A DNA stretch of 64,000 nt from JTS-RE37 sp041744575 (GCA_041744575.1 JBGTKP010000005.1:8484-72483), one strand, 5' to 3'; numbered from the stretch's first letter, positions 55,991 through 63,992 are shown. Program-made: numbers and translations. The notes: a model not told the origin generated them from the sequence alone.

Positions 55991-56336
55991 GTTGAGAAAT
56001 ATTGTTTGGCAACCCGAAACTGTGGTCCAAGTGCCTTTGGCGACTGTTATATAAGTCATTAAAGTGTAACTATTTCCCAAACCCTCCGTCTTTAGGGAAA
56101 AGTGACATTCATTGTTTGGACTACATTTTTATGAATAAAGGTTAGTGTTTGGTATAGTCCATCTATGTCAGAAACCCCGGTCTTCCCGGGGTTTCTCTAA
56201 TTCTGACGAGATCTGATGCCGGACGAGGGTAACTTTCTGTCCATATAGTCCAACTGATACGAACCATGAGGGTCGTGATGATGATTAATGTAATTTGTCT
56301 TTTGTGCTTTTCAACGGGAATCATCTCCGGAATGTT
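55991..56336. other. Intergenic region with hairpin and inverted repeats, no gene
   Basis: No supported gene. Contents: a sequence resembling the ECF-like promoters at 61.4 kb (TGTAAC at 56065-56070, 17 nt, GTCTTT at 56088-56093), overlapped by the inverted repeat TTTCCC (56073-56078) / GGGAAA (56095-56100); a 7-bp inverted repeat TGGACTA (56117-56123) / TAGTCCA (56155-56161); TATAGTCCA repeated directly at 56153 and 56244; and the GC-rich hairpin at 56170-56196. Confidence 0.4.
56170..56196. terminator. GC-rich hairpin between convergent genes, likely terminator
   Basis: Perfect 11-bp stem AGAAACCCCGG / CCGGGGTTTCT with a 5-nt loop. The T tract is weak on both sides, so efficiency is uncertain, but the position between the symporter and fabH 3' ends fits. 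Confidence 0.55.
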
Positions 56337-57344
56337 TCACCAGCGAATGATCGCACTTCCCCAGGTGAATCCGCTTCCGAAGGCCGCGAGTACCACAAGG
56401 TCGCCCTCCTTGATTTTCCCCATTTCCCAGGCCTCTGTCAGGGCAATCGGAATAGAGGCAGCGGTGGTATTGCCATAAGTCATGATATTATTGTAGACCT
56501 GGTCATCTTCCAGTCCAAATTTTTTCTGAATAAACTGGGAGATGCGAAGATTTGCCTGGTGCGGAATTAACATATCTATCTCCGAGGCTGATAACTTGTT
56601 GGCTGCAAGGCCTTCCATAATGACCTCACTGAACCTTACAACCGCATTCTTAAATACAAATTGTCCATTCATGTAGGGATAATAGGATTCGTCCTGGGGA
56701 TCATTCTCTGCAAGGATATCGGTAACCCACCTTTTCCCCATCCCGGGCGCAATCAGGGACAATTCCTCAGCATGCATTCCTTCTGAATGAAGATGTGTGG
56801 ACAGTATGCCTTTTGCGGTGTCCGGCTCCCTGCTCAGTACAGCGGCACCCGCTCCATCCCCGAAAATGACAGATACCCCACGGCCCCGGGTGGTCATATC
56901 CAGTCCGTGGGAATGTAATTCGGATCCGATCACCAGCACATTCTGATACATCCCGCTTTTGATATACTGGTCCGCCACCGAAATACCGTATACAAATCCT
57001 GAGCACTGGTTTCTGATATCCATGGCGCCCACAGTGCGCATTCCCAGATCCCTTTGGACCAATACACCCGGCCCTGGAAAATAATAGTCCGGACTTAAAG
57101 TGGCAAAAACGATAAAATCTATGTCATCAATTTCCAGGCCTGCCCTTTGTATTGCGATCCTGGCCGCTTTCACGCCCATGCTGGTGGTAGTGTCCTCACC
57201 TTTGATCACGTGACGCCTTTCCACGATTCCGGTCCTTTCCTGTATCCAGGCGTCGTCTGTATCCATTAACCTTGAAAGGTCATTGTTGGTCACTACATTC
57301 TCCGGAACAAAAAAGCCCAGTCCTTTAATTTTTGAATTATACAT
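56337..57344 (-). CDS. fabH: 3-oxoacyl-ACP synthase III (FabH family)
   Basis: 335 aa. Complete Cys-His-Asn triad: C114 (NQCSGFVYG), H262 (PHQANLRI) and N292 (YGNTTAASIP). It starts fatty-acid synthesis by condensing an acyl-CoA with malonyl-ACP. It is not next to plsX, so it may be a second copy or a related enzyme priming with a different acyl group (inference). Stands alone. Confidence 0.92.
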   Translation of the reverse strand: MYNSKIKGLGFFVPENVVTNNDLSRLMDTDDAWIQERTGIVERRHVIKGEDTTTSMGVKAARIAIQRAGLEIDDIDFIVFATLSPDYYFPGPGVLVQRDLGMRTVGAMDIRNQCSGFVYGISVADQYIKSGMYQNVLVIGSELHSHGLDMTTRGRGVSVIFGDGAGAAVLSREPDTAKGILSTHLHSEGMHAEELSLIAPGMGKRWVTDILAENDPQDESYYPYMNGQFVFKNAVVRFSEVIMEGLAANKLSASEIDMLIPHQANLRISQFIQKKFGLEDDQVYNNIMTYGNTTAASIPIALTEAWEMGKIKEGDLVVLAAFGSGFTWGSAIIRW

Positions 57345-58010
57345 GCCTTCTGTGATTTTATACTTTCCTCATCTTCCCCCGGCCTAGTCAATTTAGGTAA
57401 TTAATCGAAGTATTGAAGGAAATATTGAAAATTTTATGAAGCGACATAGAAGCGCTGATTGGCAAGATGTACTGTTTCCATTTACCGGGGGAGCGTTACT
57501 TACATCGGGGGACGAAACGTCAATATCCACCGCCGTTGAAGACTTATGAACACCTCTGTGTGATTTTTGTCATGGTGATGCACATACTTACTGAATAAAT
57601 GAAAGCTTGCCGAGCGTCCGGATCGGGGTTGAACAAGTACCAGCCAGATAAATTTGTTGTGAAGGTCAATCAAAGGTAAAAGCGCACCCTCAGATGAGAA
57701 TGCGCTTTCAAACAACCTAACCAACCAATTTAAAAGTTGATTTTCATCAACTATTTGCTTTTTCACAGCAACCAATTCTTAATTAGTCACATCACAAAGA
57801 TACAATTTGTTTAATTTTAAGAGTATATTGTTAAACAAAATATTTTGTTAATTTTTTGTACTTGCATCTTACTGCGAATTCTCTCCTGAGCCATTTACCA
57901 AAGTTTATCGAAGTCGCCGGATTTTAATGTCAGTTTGTCACCCTTCGTTACTATGGTATTCTTTTTGACTTGTTGGGAGCAGGTACTAAGTAATTAAAAT
58001 AAAAAAAGAT
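57345..58010. other. Long AT-rich intergenic region between fabH and htpG
   Basis: 666 nt with no certain gene. It holds one possible small minus-strand ORF (57500-57766) with a TATCTTTG box ahead of it (57802-57795). I found no exact TTG/TAnnTTTG pair for htpG. The segment 57935-57962 (TTGTCA, 16 nt, TATTCT) resembles a sigma-70 style pair, and TGTCA occurs twice just before it. Confidence 0.4.
57500..57766 (-). CDS. Possible small ORF of unknown function
   Basis: 88 aa if started at GTG 57764-57766 (a TTG lies three codons further up); there is no ATG. The first half (KKQIVDENQLLNWLVRLFES) looks like a genuine amphipathic protein start, while the second half is rich in His, Arg and Trp and less convincing. 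A TAnnTTTG box (TATCTTTG) sits 29 nt upstream. Early codons contain a short hairpin GTTGAT-GAAA-ATCAAC followed by TTTT. It could equally be an untranslated RNA. Not recognised. Confidence 0.3.
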   Translation of the reverse strand: MKKQIVDENQLLNWLVRLFESAFSSEGALLPLIDLHNKFIWLVLVQPRSGRSASFHLFSKYVHHHDKNHTEVFISLQRRWILTFRPPM

Positions 58011-59897
58011 ATGGCAACCGGTAAAATCAATGTTTCTGTTGAGAATATTTTTCCGCTGATCAAAAAATTCCTGTACAGCGATCATGAAATATTTCTACGG
58101 GAACTTATTTCGAATGCGACAGACGCTACTTTAAAGCTGAAACACCTCACTTCAATTGGGGAAGCAAAGGTGGCGTATGACGATCCAATCATTGAGGTAA
58201 AGATTGACAAGAAAGCTAAAACCCTGCATATTACAGACCAAGGGATTGGCATGTCTGAGGAGGAAATTAAAAAATATATTAATGAAGTAGCTTTCTCAGG
58301 AGCTGAGGAATTCCTCGACAAATATAAAGATGCGGGTAAGGATGCCGGGATCATTGGGCATTTCGGCTTGGGTTTTTATTCATCATTCATGGTGGCCGAA
58401 AAGGTGGAAATTATAACCAAAAGTTATACCGACGCCCCTGCTGTCCACTGGACCTGTGACGGTTCGCCAAAATTCACTATTAAAAAGGCCGACAAGAAAT
58501 CCCATGGGACCGAAATCATTCTGCATATTGCGGATGATTCCAAGGAATTTCTGAAAGAAGACCGTATAAGTACGCTCCTGCGCAAGTACAATAAGTTCAT
58601 GCCGATACCTATAAAATTCGGCACCAGGAAGGAAACGCTGCCTAAACCCGAAGGGGCCAAGGAGGAAGATCCGGCACCTACTGCGGAGGTTGACAATATC
58701 ATAAACAATCCGAAGCCGGCATGGACCCGGAAACCGGCCGATCTTAAAGAGGACGAATATAAAAGTTTTTACCGCGAATTGTACCCCATGCAGTTTGCTG
58801 AGCCCTTATTCCATATCCACCTGAATGTGGATTATCCCTTTCATCTTACGGGGATCCTCTATTTTCCCAAGTTGAACAATGATCTGAATATTCAGAAGGA
58901 CAGGATACAACTCTATCAGAACCAGGTCTTTGTTACAGATAATGTGGAAGGGATTGTTCCGGAGTTTTTAACAATGCTCAGAGGGGTTATCGACTCTCCT
59001 GACATTCCATTGAACGTTTCACGCTCGTATCTTCAGGCCGATGGTGCGGTGAAGAAAATTGCTTCCTATATCACCCGAAAAGTTGCGGATAAGCTTACTG
59101 CTTTATTCAAAGATGACAGGGAAGACTTTGAAAAGAAGTGGAATGATATCAAGCTCGTCATTGAGTATGGGATGCTTTCTGAGGATAAATTTTTCGAGAA
59201 AGCTGACAATTTTGCACTTTATCCCACTGTTGACGGGGCTTATTATACCATGGCAGAATTGAAGGACAAGATCAAAGACCATCAAACCGACAAAGATGAT
59301 AAGCTGGTGGTCCTTTATGCTTCGGACAAAGAAGCCCAGCACAGTTATATTGAGACAGCCAAAGCAAAAGGATATGAAGTCCTGCTTATGGATTCGCCCA
59401 TTGTGCCACACCTGATGCAAAAATTAGAAGGATCAGGAGAGAAATTGTCTTTTGCCAGAGTGGACACTGAGCATATTGATAACCTGGTCAAGAAGGAAGA
59501 TACCCAGATCAGCAAACTGTCTGATGAGGAAAAGGAAAAGCTGAAAACCAGCCTGGAAGAGGTCATTACCGATAAATCTTATACCATTCAGCTTGAAGCG
59601 ATGGATAGCCAGGCAGCACCCTTTATTATTACGGAACCTGAATTCCTTCGCAGAATGAAAGAGATGCAGCAAACAGGAGGTGGAGGTATGTTCGGGATGG
59701 GTGGTATGCCCGAGATGTATAACCTCATTGTGAACACCAATCATGAGCTGGTTGGTGAAATCCTGTCTACCAAAACAGATAAAAAAAGAGAGCGTCTTAT
59801 CAACCAGTCCCTGGATCTGGCACGATTGTCAAAAGGCCTTCTGAAAGGAGAAGCTCTCACCAAATTTATCAGCCGCAGTTACGAAATGGTGAAATAG
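58011..59897 (+). CDS. htpG: Molecular chaperone HtpG (Hsp90)
   Basis: 628 aa. N-terminal GHKL ATPase: ELISNATDA, DQGIGM, and the lid with GHFGLGFYSSF. The middle domain begins around residue 230 with a short charged linker, and its catalytic Arg region reads LNVSRSYLQ. The C-terminal dimerisation domain is preceded by a Gly/Met-rich stretch (GGGGMFGMGGMPEM). Cytosolic ATP-dependent folding of client proteins, usually heat-induced. A strong terminator follows at 59921. Confidence 0.97.
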   Translation: MATGKINVSVENIFPLIKKFLYSDHEIFLRELISNATDATLKLKHLTSIGEAKVAYDDPIIEVKIDKKAKTLHITDQGIGMSEEEIKKYINEVAFSGAEEFLDKYKDAGKDAGIIGHFGLGFYSSFMVAEKVEIITKSYTDAPAVHWTCDGSPKFTIKKADKKSHGTEIILHIADDSKEFLKEDRISTLLRKYNKFMPIPIKFGTRKETLPKPEGAKEEDPAPTAEVDNIINNPKPAWTRKPADLKEDEYKSFYRELYPMQFAEPLFHIHLNVDYPFHLTGILYFPKLNNDLNIQKDRIQLYQNQVFVTDNVEGIVPEFLTMLRGVIDSPDIPLNVSRSYLQADGAVKKIASYITRKVADKLTALFKDDREDFEKKWNDIKLVIEYGMLSEDKFFEKADNFALYPTVDGAYYTMAELKDKIKDHQTDKDDKLVVLYASDKEAQHSYIETAKAKGYEVLLMDSPIVPHLMQKLEGSGEKLSFARVDTEHIDNLVKKEDTQISKLSDEEKEKLKTSLEEVITDKSYTIQLEAMDSQAAPFIITEPEFLRRMKEMQQTGGGGMFGMGGMPEMYNLIVNTNHELVGEILSTKTDKKRERLINQSLDLARLSKGLLKGEALTKFISRSYEMVK

Positions 59898-59920
59898 TCT
59901 TTGTACCGTACATCCAACAG

Positions 59921-59947
59921 AAACCGCAGGCCTACCTGCGGTTTTTT
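59921..59947 (+). terminator. Rho-independent terminator after htpG
   Basis: Stem AAACCGCAGG / CCTGCGGTTT (59921-59930 and 59935-59944) with a CCTA loop and a run of T to 59947. Confidence 0.92.
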
Positions 59948-60059
59948 ATTGCCGGAATAACAGGCCGGAGATCAGCGTACTAAAAATCCTATGGATGGAT
60001 CCTTAGACCGGAGTTGTCGTGCGCGGGCGGAACATCTAAATTCTGCTTATATTTAAAGC

Positions 60060-60425
60060 ATGATGCAACCCTGGCACCTGTACCTGATGGCACTTCTTTA
60101 TATTTCAGCCGGAATCTTTCATTTTCTTAAACCGGGGATCTATCTGCGGATCATGCCTCCTTATCTGCCAGCTCACAAAATCCTGGTATATCTCAGTGGC
60201 GCGGCCGAGATTGTGCTCGGAGTCGGCATATGCCTTCCGTCCTTGCAGCGAATTTCGCTTTTCGGTCTTATTTTGATGCTTCTTGTATTCCTTCCGGTCC
60301 ACTGGCATATGTTGGCCAAAAGCCGAAAAGGCAGGGGAATTCCGCGTTGGGCCCTTATCCTGCGGATCCCGCTTCAATTTGTGCTGATGTATTGGGCGTT
60401 TTCCTATCTCTGTCCTGAATTTTAA
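60060..60425 (+). CDS. DoxX-like small membrane protein
   Basis: 121 aa with four hydrophobic helices. The motif ISAGIFHFLKPGIYLRIMPPYLP, followed by LSGAAEIVLGVGI, is typical of the DoxX/MauE-like small membrane family. Function unknown; members are linked to redox or thiol stress. It is a single gene whose last 4 nt overlap the end of the convergent anti-sigma-like gene. ATG-ATG start leaves one residue of ambiguity. Confidence 0.8.
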   Translation: MMQPWHLYLMALLYISAGIFHFLKPGIYLRIMPPYLPAHKILVYLSGAAEIVLGVGICLPSLQRISLFGLILMLLVFLPVHWHMLAKSRKGRGIPRWALILRIPLQFVLMYWAFSYLCPEF

Positions 60426-60841
60426 ACCGCCTGATTTTGCTGGTTCTTAATAACATTTAACCTCATGACCTGGTAATAGATATAAATAGTTACAGCCAGC
60501 AACCCGTATAATAAAGCGGAAGGCAGGTTCAGATTTCTTACGGATTCCGGTAAAGAAAAATCGAGGCGCTCCTGAAGCCGGAGCTGAGATATCCATTCCG
60601 GTGTAACATCCTTCATTCCAAAAACCGCAAACAGGCTCAGGCTTATCATCACCAGAAATATGACGCTCCAGGCTTTACCCGAGATAAGTGGGGTGTAAGA
60701 GGTTGTGTATCCATAGACGGGCAATTGCTCTATCCTGGAGAGCAACTGTTCCGTAAAACCCGCAGAGGGCGTTTCCAGATTTGTTTCCCTGAGGACAGAC
60801 CGGATCAAATCCTCTTGTTCCTTTTCATTGTGCTTTTTCAT
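60422..60841 (-). CDS. Putative membrane anti-sigma factor, no zinc motif
   Basis: 139 aa. N-terminal helical domain (about 1-55: KEQEDLIRSVLRE, then FTEQLLSRIEQL), then two transmembrane helices (about 57-76 and 109-128) around a periplasmic loop of roughly 30 residues. The His-x3-Cys-x2-Cys signature of zinc-binding anti-sigma factors is absent; there is no Cys at all. Its start overlaps the sigma gene by 17 nt, the classic arrangement for a cognate anti-sigma. The assignment rests on context and topology, not sequence similarity. Confidence 0.65.
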   Translation of the reverse strand: MKKHNEKEQEDLIRSVLRETNLETPSAGFTEQLLSRIEQLPVYGYTTSYTPLISGKAWSVIFLVMISLSLFAVFGMKDVTPEWISQLRLQERLDFSLPESVRNLNLPSALLYGLLAVTIYIYYQVMRLNVIKNQQNQAV

Positions 60842-61403
60842 AGCTGTGACTTTTTTCGATCCCTAATTCCATTAAAATTCCCGCTAACCGCTGCCTTCCC
60901 CTGAAAATTCTGGTTTTCGCTGTGTTGGAACTGATTCCCATCACCGTTGCAATTTCATTCAATGCCATATCTTCATAATAATGAAGTGTGAGAATGATCT
61001 GATCGTCCCGGGACAATTGTTCCATCGCCTTACGTATAAGCTCCCCACGTTCGTCGAAACCTTCCGCGGACCCGGGGGTTTCTGAGTGCACTTTGGAAGT
61101 AAGGTTGTCAATGGTTACCGTGGATGGCATCCTCTGGTTCTTCTTAATATAATCCAGGCTTCTGTAATAGGCAATTTTATATAACCAGGTTGAAAAACGG
61201 GCCTCTCCCTTATAAGTCTTCAACGCTGTGTACGCCTTGAGAAAAACATCCTGGGCAACTTCCTCCGCATCCTCACGGTTCCTTACTATTTTTAAAGCAA
61301 GAGTAAAAACCATGTGTTTGTAGCGATTGACCAGCATCCCGTAGGCCAGACGATCACCTGCCAAGACACAGTCAATCCAATGTTGGTCCGGTTGCTGACT
61401 CAT
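60825..61403 (-). CDS. ECF RNA polymerase sigma factor (RpoE/SigW-like)
   Basis: 192 aa. Region 2 spans about residues 22-95 (YKHMVFTLALKIVRNREDAEEVAQDVFLKAY, FSTWLYKIAYYRSLDYIKK). Region 4 spans about 125-180 (RDDQIILTLHYYEDMALNEIATVMGISSNTAKTRIFRGRQRL). It directs transcription of an envelope or stress regulon, normally held inactive by the membrane protein encoded next. A TGTAACC-N17-GTCTTA element lies upstream, with its -10 part ending 9 nt before the ATG, so the mRNA would be nearly leaderless. Confidence 0.93.
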   Translation of the reverse strand: MSQQPDQHWIDCVLAGDRLAYGMLVNRYKHMVFTLALKIVRNREDAEEVAQDVFLKAYTALKTYKGEARFSTWLYKIAYYRSLDYIKKNQRMPSTVTIDNLTSKVHSETPGSAEGFDERGELIRKAMEQLSRDDQIILTLHYYEDMALNEIATVMGISSNTAKTRIFRGRQRLAGILMELGIEKSHSYEKAQ

Positions 61404-61411
61404 ATACGTTA

Positions 61412-61441
61412 TAAGACGATCATATATAGAAGAAGGTTACA
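61412..61441 (-). promoter_or_regulatory. ECF-like promoter of the sigma factor gene
   Basis: Minus strand: TGTAACC (61441-61435), 17-nt spacer, GTCTTA (61417-61412). The AAC core in -35 and GTC core in -10 are typical of ECF-dependent promoters. Spacing and motif are identical to the divergent element at 61471-61500. Confidence 0.6.
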
Positions 61442-61470
61442 ACATTGCATATAAAAAAAAAGACCCTGGC

Positions 61471-61500
61471 TGTAACCTTTTTAGGAAATTGGCTGTCCTA
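61471..61500 (+). promoter_or_regulatory. ECF-like promoter of the divergent DUF6249-type gene
   Basis: Plus strand: TGTAACC (61471-61477), 17-nt spacer, GTCCTA (61495-61500); about 33 nt of leader before ATG 61540. With the opposite element it creates a 9-bp inverted repeat, AAGGTTACA (61433-61441) / TGTAACCTT (61471-61479). Confidence 0.6.
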
Positions 61501-61539
61501 CCATTAAAACCAATTGATAATCTTATAAATTATAGTATT

Positions 61540-61887
61540 ATGGGCGGTGAAGTAATTATTATCGGACTGATATTCGGAGCCATATTCGGTGTATTCTATC
61601 TGTATTTCTCAACACGTAACAAAGAAAGGCTGGCGCTTATCGAAAAGGGCGCTGATGCAACCATTTTCGTTTCGGGCAGAGCGCCCAGCACCGTGCCTTT
61701 CTGGAAAATTTTTCTTATCAATCTTGCGCTGTTGTTCATAGGAATAGGACTGGCGATTTTTATTGCAGCAATTTTGGTGGATGCCATGGCTATTGACGAC
61801 GATGTAGCTTATCCCGGAACCATCTTTCTTATGTCAGGAATAGGTTTATTGGCAGGATTTGCCCTTACGAAAAAATTCGGGACATAG
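61540..61887 (+). CDS. Small membrane protein, DUF6249-like
   Basis: 115 aa from the ATG at 61540; the longer frame would start inside the promoter. Three hydrophobic helices: about 3-23, 62-86 and 92-110. Between the first two is a cytoplasmic-looking stretch with RNKERLALIEKGADA, the hallmark of small Bacteroidota membrane proteins grouped as DUF6249. It is divergent from the ECF sigma gene and preceded by the same ECF-like promoter motif, so it is the best candidate target of that sigma factor. Function unknown. Confidence 0.82.
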   Translation: MGGEVIIIGLIFGAIFGVFYLYFSTRNKERLALIEKGADATIFVSGRAPSTVPFWKIFLINLALLFIGIGLAIFIAAILVDAMAIDDDVAYPGTIFLMSGIGLLAGFALTKKFGT

Positions 61888-61915
61888 AATTTTAATCCTT
61901 TGGAAAGTACCAGAC

Positions 61916-61944
61916 AACCATCACTTCCTGTGGTGGTTTTTTTT
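61916..61944 (+). terminator. Rho-independent terminator
   Basis: Stem AACCATCAC (61916-61924) pairs with GTGGTGGTT (61930-61938), one wobble, 5-nt loop, then a run of T to 61944. It ends transcription of the DUF6249-type gene just before the MOSC gene. Confidence 0.85.
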
Positions 61945-61955
61945 ATCTTTATTGA

Positions 61956-62588
61956 ATGAAAGTGATCTCCACGAACACGGGTAAAGCTACCACCATCCGC
62001 TGGAAAGGCAGAGAAGTTCTTACGGGTATATATAAGTATCCGGAGAAGCATGGCATTGAACTAGGGAGCACTGATGTTGTCGGTGATGTCGTGGTTGACA
62101 GGAAAAATCATTCTGGACCTTCCAAAGCCTGCTATCTCTTCTCTTCAGACCAATATGCCTACTGGCGCACCGTCTATCCACAACTTAGCTGGGAGTGGGG
62201 CATGTTCGGTGAAAACCTAACGGTTGAAGGGCTGGATGAAACCACGATGAGGATCGGCAATATATATACCGTAGGAACGGCCACTGTCCAAGTTTCTCAA
62301 CCCAGGGAACCATGTTATAAACTAGGCATCCGTTTCGGCAGCCAGGCCATCATAAGGGAATTTGTAGCTCATGGACGACCGGGCACTTATGCCAGGGTGC
62401 TTCGATCCGGCAAGGTTCATGCAGGGGATACAGTCGATCTGGTCAAAGAATCAGATAATCTCCTCACCATAGCCAATTTCTATAGTTTACTGTTCGACAC
62501 TACCAAGGATCCCGATCTTGTAAAAATGGCCATAGAAAATGAAGCACTTCCCCTATATAAGAGAGAAAGATTATTAAGAGGAACATAA
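61956..62588 (+). CDS. MOSC-domain protein (YiiM-like)
   Basis: 210 aa. The MOSC beta-barrel contains VVDRKNHSGPSKACYLF, WEWGMFGENLTVEG, and the conserved Cys120 in VSQPREPCYKL, which in family members carries or handles the molybdenum-cofactor sulfur or binds the cofactor. A C-terminal tail (about 155-210) is typical of YiiM-type proteins involved in N-hydroxylated base detoxification. The gene looks complete. An insertion sequence begins 20 nt after its stop codon, and the left IS hairpin probably now serves as its terminator. Confidence 0.88.
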   Translation: MKVISTNTGKATTIRWKGREVLTGIYKYPEKHGIELGSTDVVGDVVVDRKNHSGPSKACYLFSSDQYAYWRTVYPQLSWEWGMFGENLTVEGLDETTMRIGNIYTVGTATVQVSQPREPCYKLGIRFGSQAIIREFVAHGRPGTYARVLRSGKVHAGDTVDLVKESDNLLTIANFYSLLFDTTKDPDLVKMAIENEALPLYKRERLLRGT

Positions 62589-62607
62589 AAAAAGGGGGCT
62601 GTGAAGC

Positions 62608-62624
62608 CAGTCATGGTCGGAAGA
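62608..62624 (+). repeat. Left terminal inverted repeat of the IS
   Basis: CAGTCATGGTCGGAAGA, a perfect inverted match to 63984-64000. Its inner part is one arm of the terminator hairpin at 62613-62642. Confidence 0.85.
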
Positions 62625-62642
62625 AATTCCGACCATTTTTTT
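62613..62642 (+). terminator. Terminator hairpin in the left IS end
   Basis: Stem ATGGTCGGAA / TTCCGACCAT (62613-62622 and 62627-62636), a GAAA tetraloop, then seven T. It stops plus-strand transcripts coming from the MOSC gene before they run antisense through the transposase gene. Confidence 0.85.
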
Positions 62643-63879
62643 AAGTTTCAAAATGGTCCAAATTTCCTTCACAGACTACAACGATCATGGCAATGGCCAG
62701 ATTTCTGAGTTCCATTTTAAATCTTCTTTTGGCGGTCTTATACCCTATTTTGTTTGCTTTTTTATAGATCAATATCAACATCGCTACGATCAAGGTCATA
62801 TATAGCATAACCTCTATCCCATTTTTATTTAATGATACTAGGTGACTTACGTTGAGCTCTTGCTTTATAAAGCGAAAGAACACCTCGATATCCCAACGTC
62901 TTTTATAGGCTTGTGCAATTTCTTTGGCGGAGAGATTAAAGTCATTGGTAATGAACCAAAAGTCTTTCGAATCTTCTGTTTTGGTTTTTCCAACGATCAA
63001 ACGAAAAGGAGTCTCCACCAATTCTTCCCTGTGATGAACATTGCCCTTCTTGTTCTTTATGGCCTTTGCGGTAAAAAGCTTCACCTTGCTGTCCTTAACA
63101 AGGGTCAGGTCTCCTAGATCCAAGTCCTGATCTTTATGAAGTAATGATCGTAGCTCTACATATTTTCGATTTTCTTTTGCCCTAACGATGAAAGGAACAG
63201 AATTCTCATTGAACGATTTCATCGTTCCCGTGGATTGAAGCCCCCTATCGATTACGTAGATATTTTGATGGTGGATCTCTTGCTTTATATGGTTCATTAT
63301 AACCTTGGGCAAGGCCATGTCCTCACTGGAATACTTTGCAGTATTGTACACCTTAGACTGACAGGGCAATAGACCATCGAATGCAACACTGTACTTGACC
63401 GACTTTTTACCACTTTTATTATCAAGACCTTCCAGTAATCTACCGGAGGCCTCACTGACCATGGAACTATCGACATGGATCAAGTGATACTTTTCACTGG
63501 CCTTGTTAGGGTATGCATCGTGAAACTGCCGGTAAACACACTGGTATATTTCACGGAAGTATTCGGAATCGATTTTGGACAACCTTTCAGAAATGGAACT
63601 TCGTCTTATGGTTTCCGATCTATCCAAATCGAAAAGGGTCTTGAACAAATAATCGTTGAAAGTATCCTCTAAAGTACGTTGGCTCAGCTTTTCATTCTCT
63701 AAAATACCATAGAGTAGCAAATAGAACATTTTTTTGCCATGAAGCACCTTTGCATAGTAATCTACCTTGGTAGTCGATGATAGCTTGGACAAAAGGGCCT
63801 CGGGAACAACTCCCAATAATTGGCCAACTGAAACTTTGTGGTTCTTAAATACTGACATAACAGGTTGAATATCAGACAT
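62641..63879 (-). CDS. IS4-family DDE transposase
   Basis: 412 aa, apparently intact. DDE catalytic residues: D137 (LIHVDSS), D211 (YVIDRG) and E332. The IS4 signature Y325-x2-R328-x3-E332-x6-K339 (YKRRWDIEVFFRFIK) is complete. The C-terminus carries hydrophobic helices usual in this family. It cuts and pastes the element using the terminal repeats. Its stop codon lies within the T run of the left-end hairpin. A second Met 7 codons downstream is an alternative start. Confidence 0.93.
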   Translation of the reverse strand: MSDIQPVMSVFKNHKVSVGQLLGVVPEALLSKLSSTTKVDYYAKVLHGKKMFYLLLYGILENEKLSQRTLEDTFNDYLFKTLFDLDRSETIRRSSISERLSKIDSEYFREIYQCVYRQFHDAYPNKASEKYHLIHVDSSMVSEASGRLLEGLDNKSGKKSVKYSVAFDGLLPCQSKVYNTAKYSSEDMALPKVIMNHIKQEIHHQNIYVIDRGLQSTGTMKSFNENSVPFIVRAKENRKYVELRSLLHKDQDLDLGDLTLVKDSKVKLFTAKAIKNKKGNVHHREELVETPFRLIVGKTKTEDSKDFWFITNDFNLSAKEIAQAYKRRWDIEVFFRFIKQELNVSHLVSLNKNGIEVMLYMTLIVAMLILIYKKANKIGYKTAKRRFKMELRNLAIAMIVVVCEGNLDHFET

Positions 63880-63962
63880 TAAGATACAAAAATAACATCA
63901 GAAAAACAAACTAAAATACTGATAATCAGCCGATTGAATCTTTTCGTTTATACGCTGTAAAA

Positions 63963-63992
63963 CAAAAAAGTCGGAAGAAAAAATCTTCCGAC
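63963..63992 (-). terminator. Terminator hairpin in the right IS end
   Basis: Minus strand: GTCGGAAGA (63992-63984), 5-nt loop, TCTTCCGAC (63978-63970), then six T (63969-63964). It would stop transcripts entering from outside in the direction of the transposase gene. Confidence 0.75.

Noticed and set aside
56266..56478. 70-codon plus-strand frame at the fabH 3' end
   Set aside because: Mostly antisense to fabH codons; only a short hydrophobic start is outside it.
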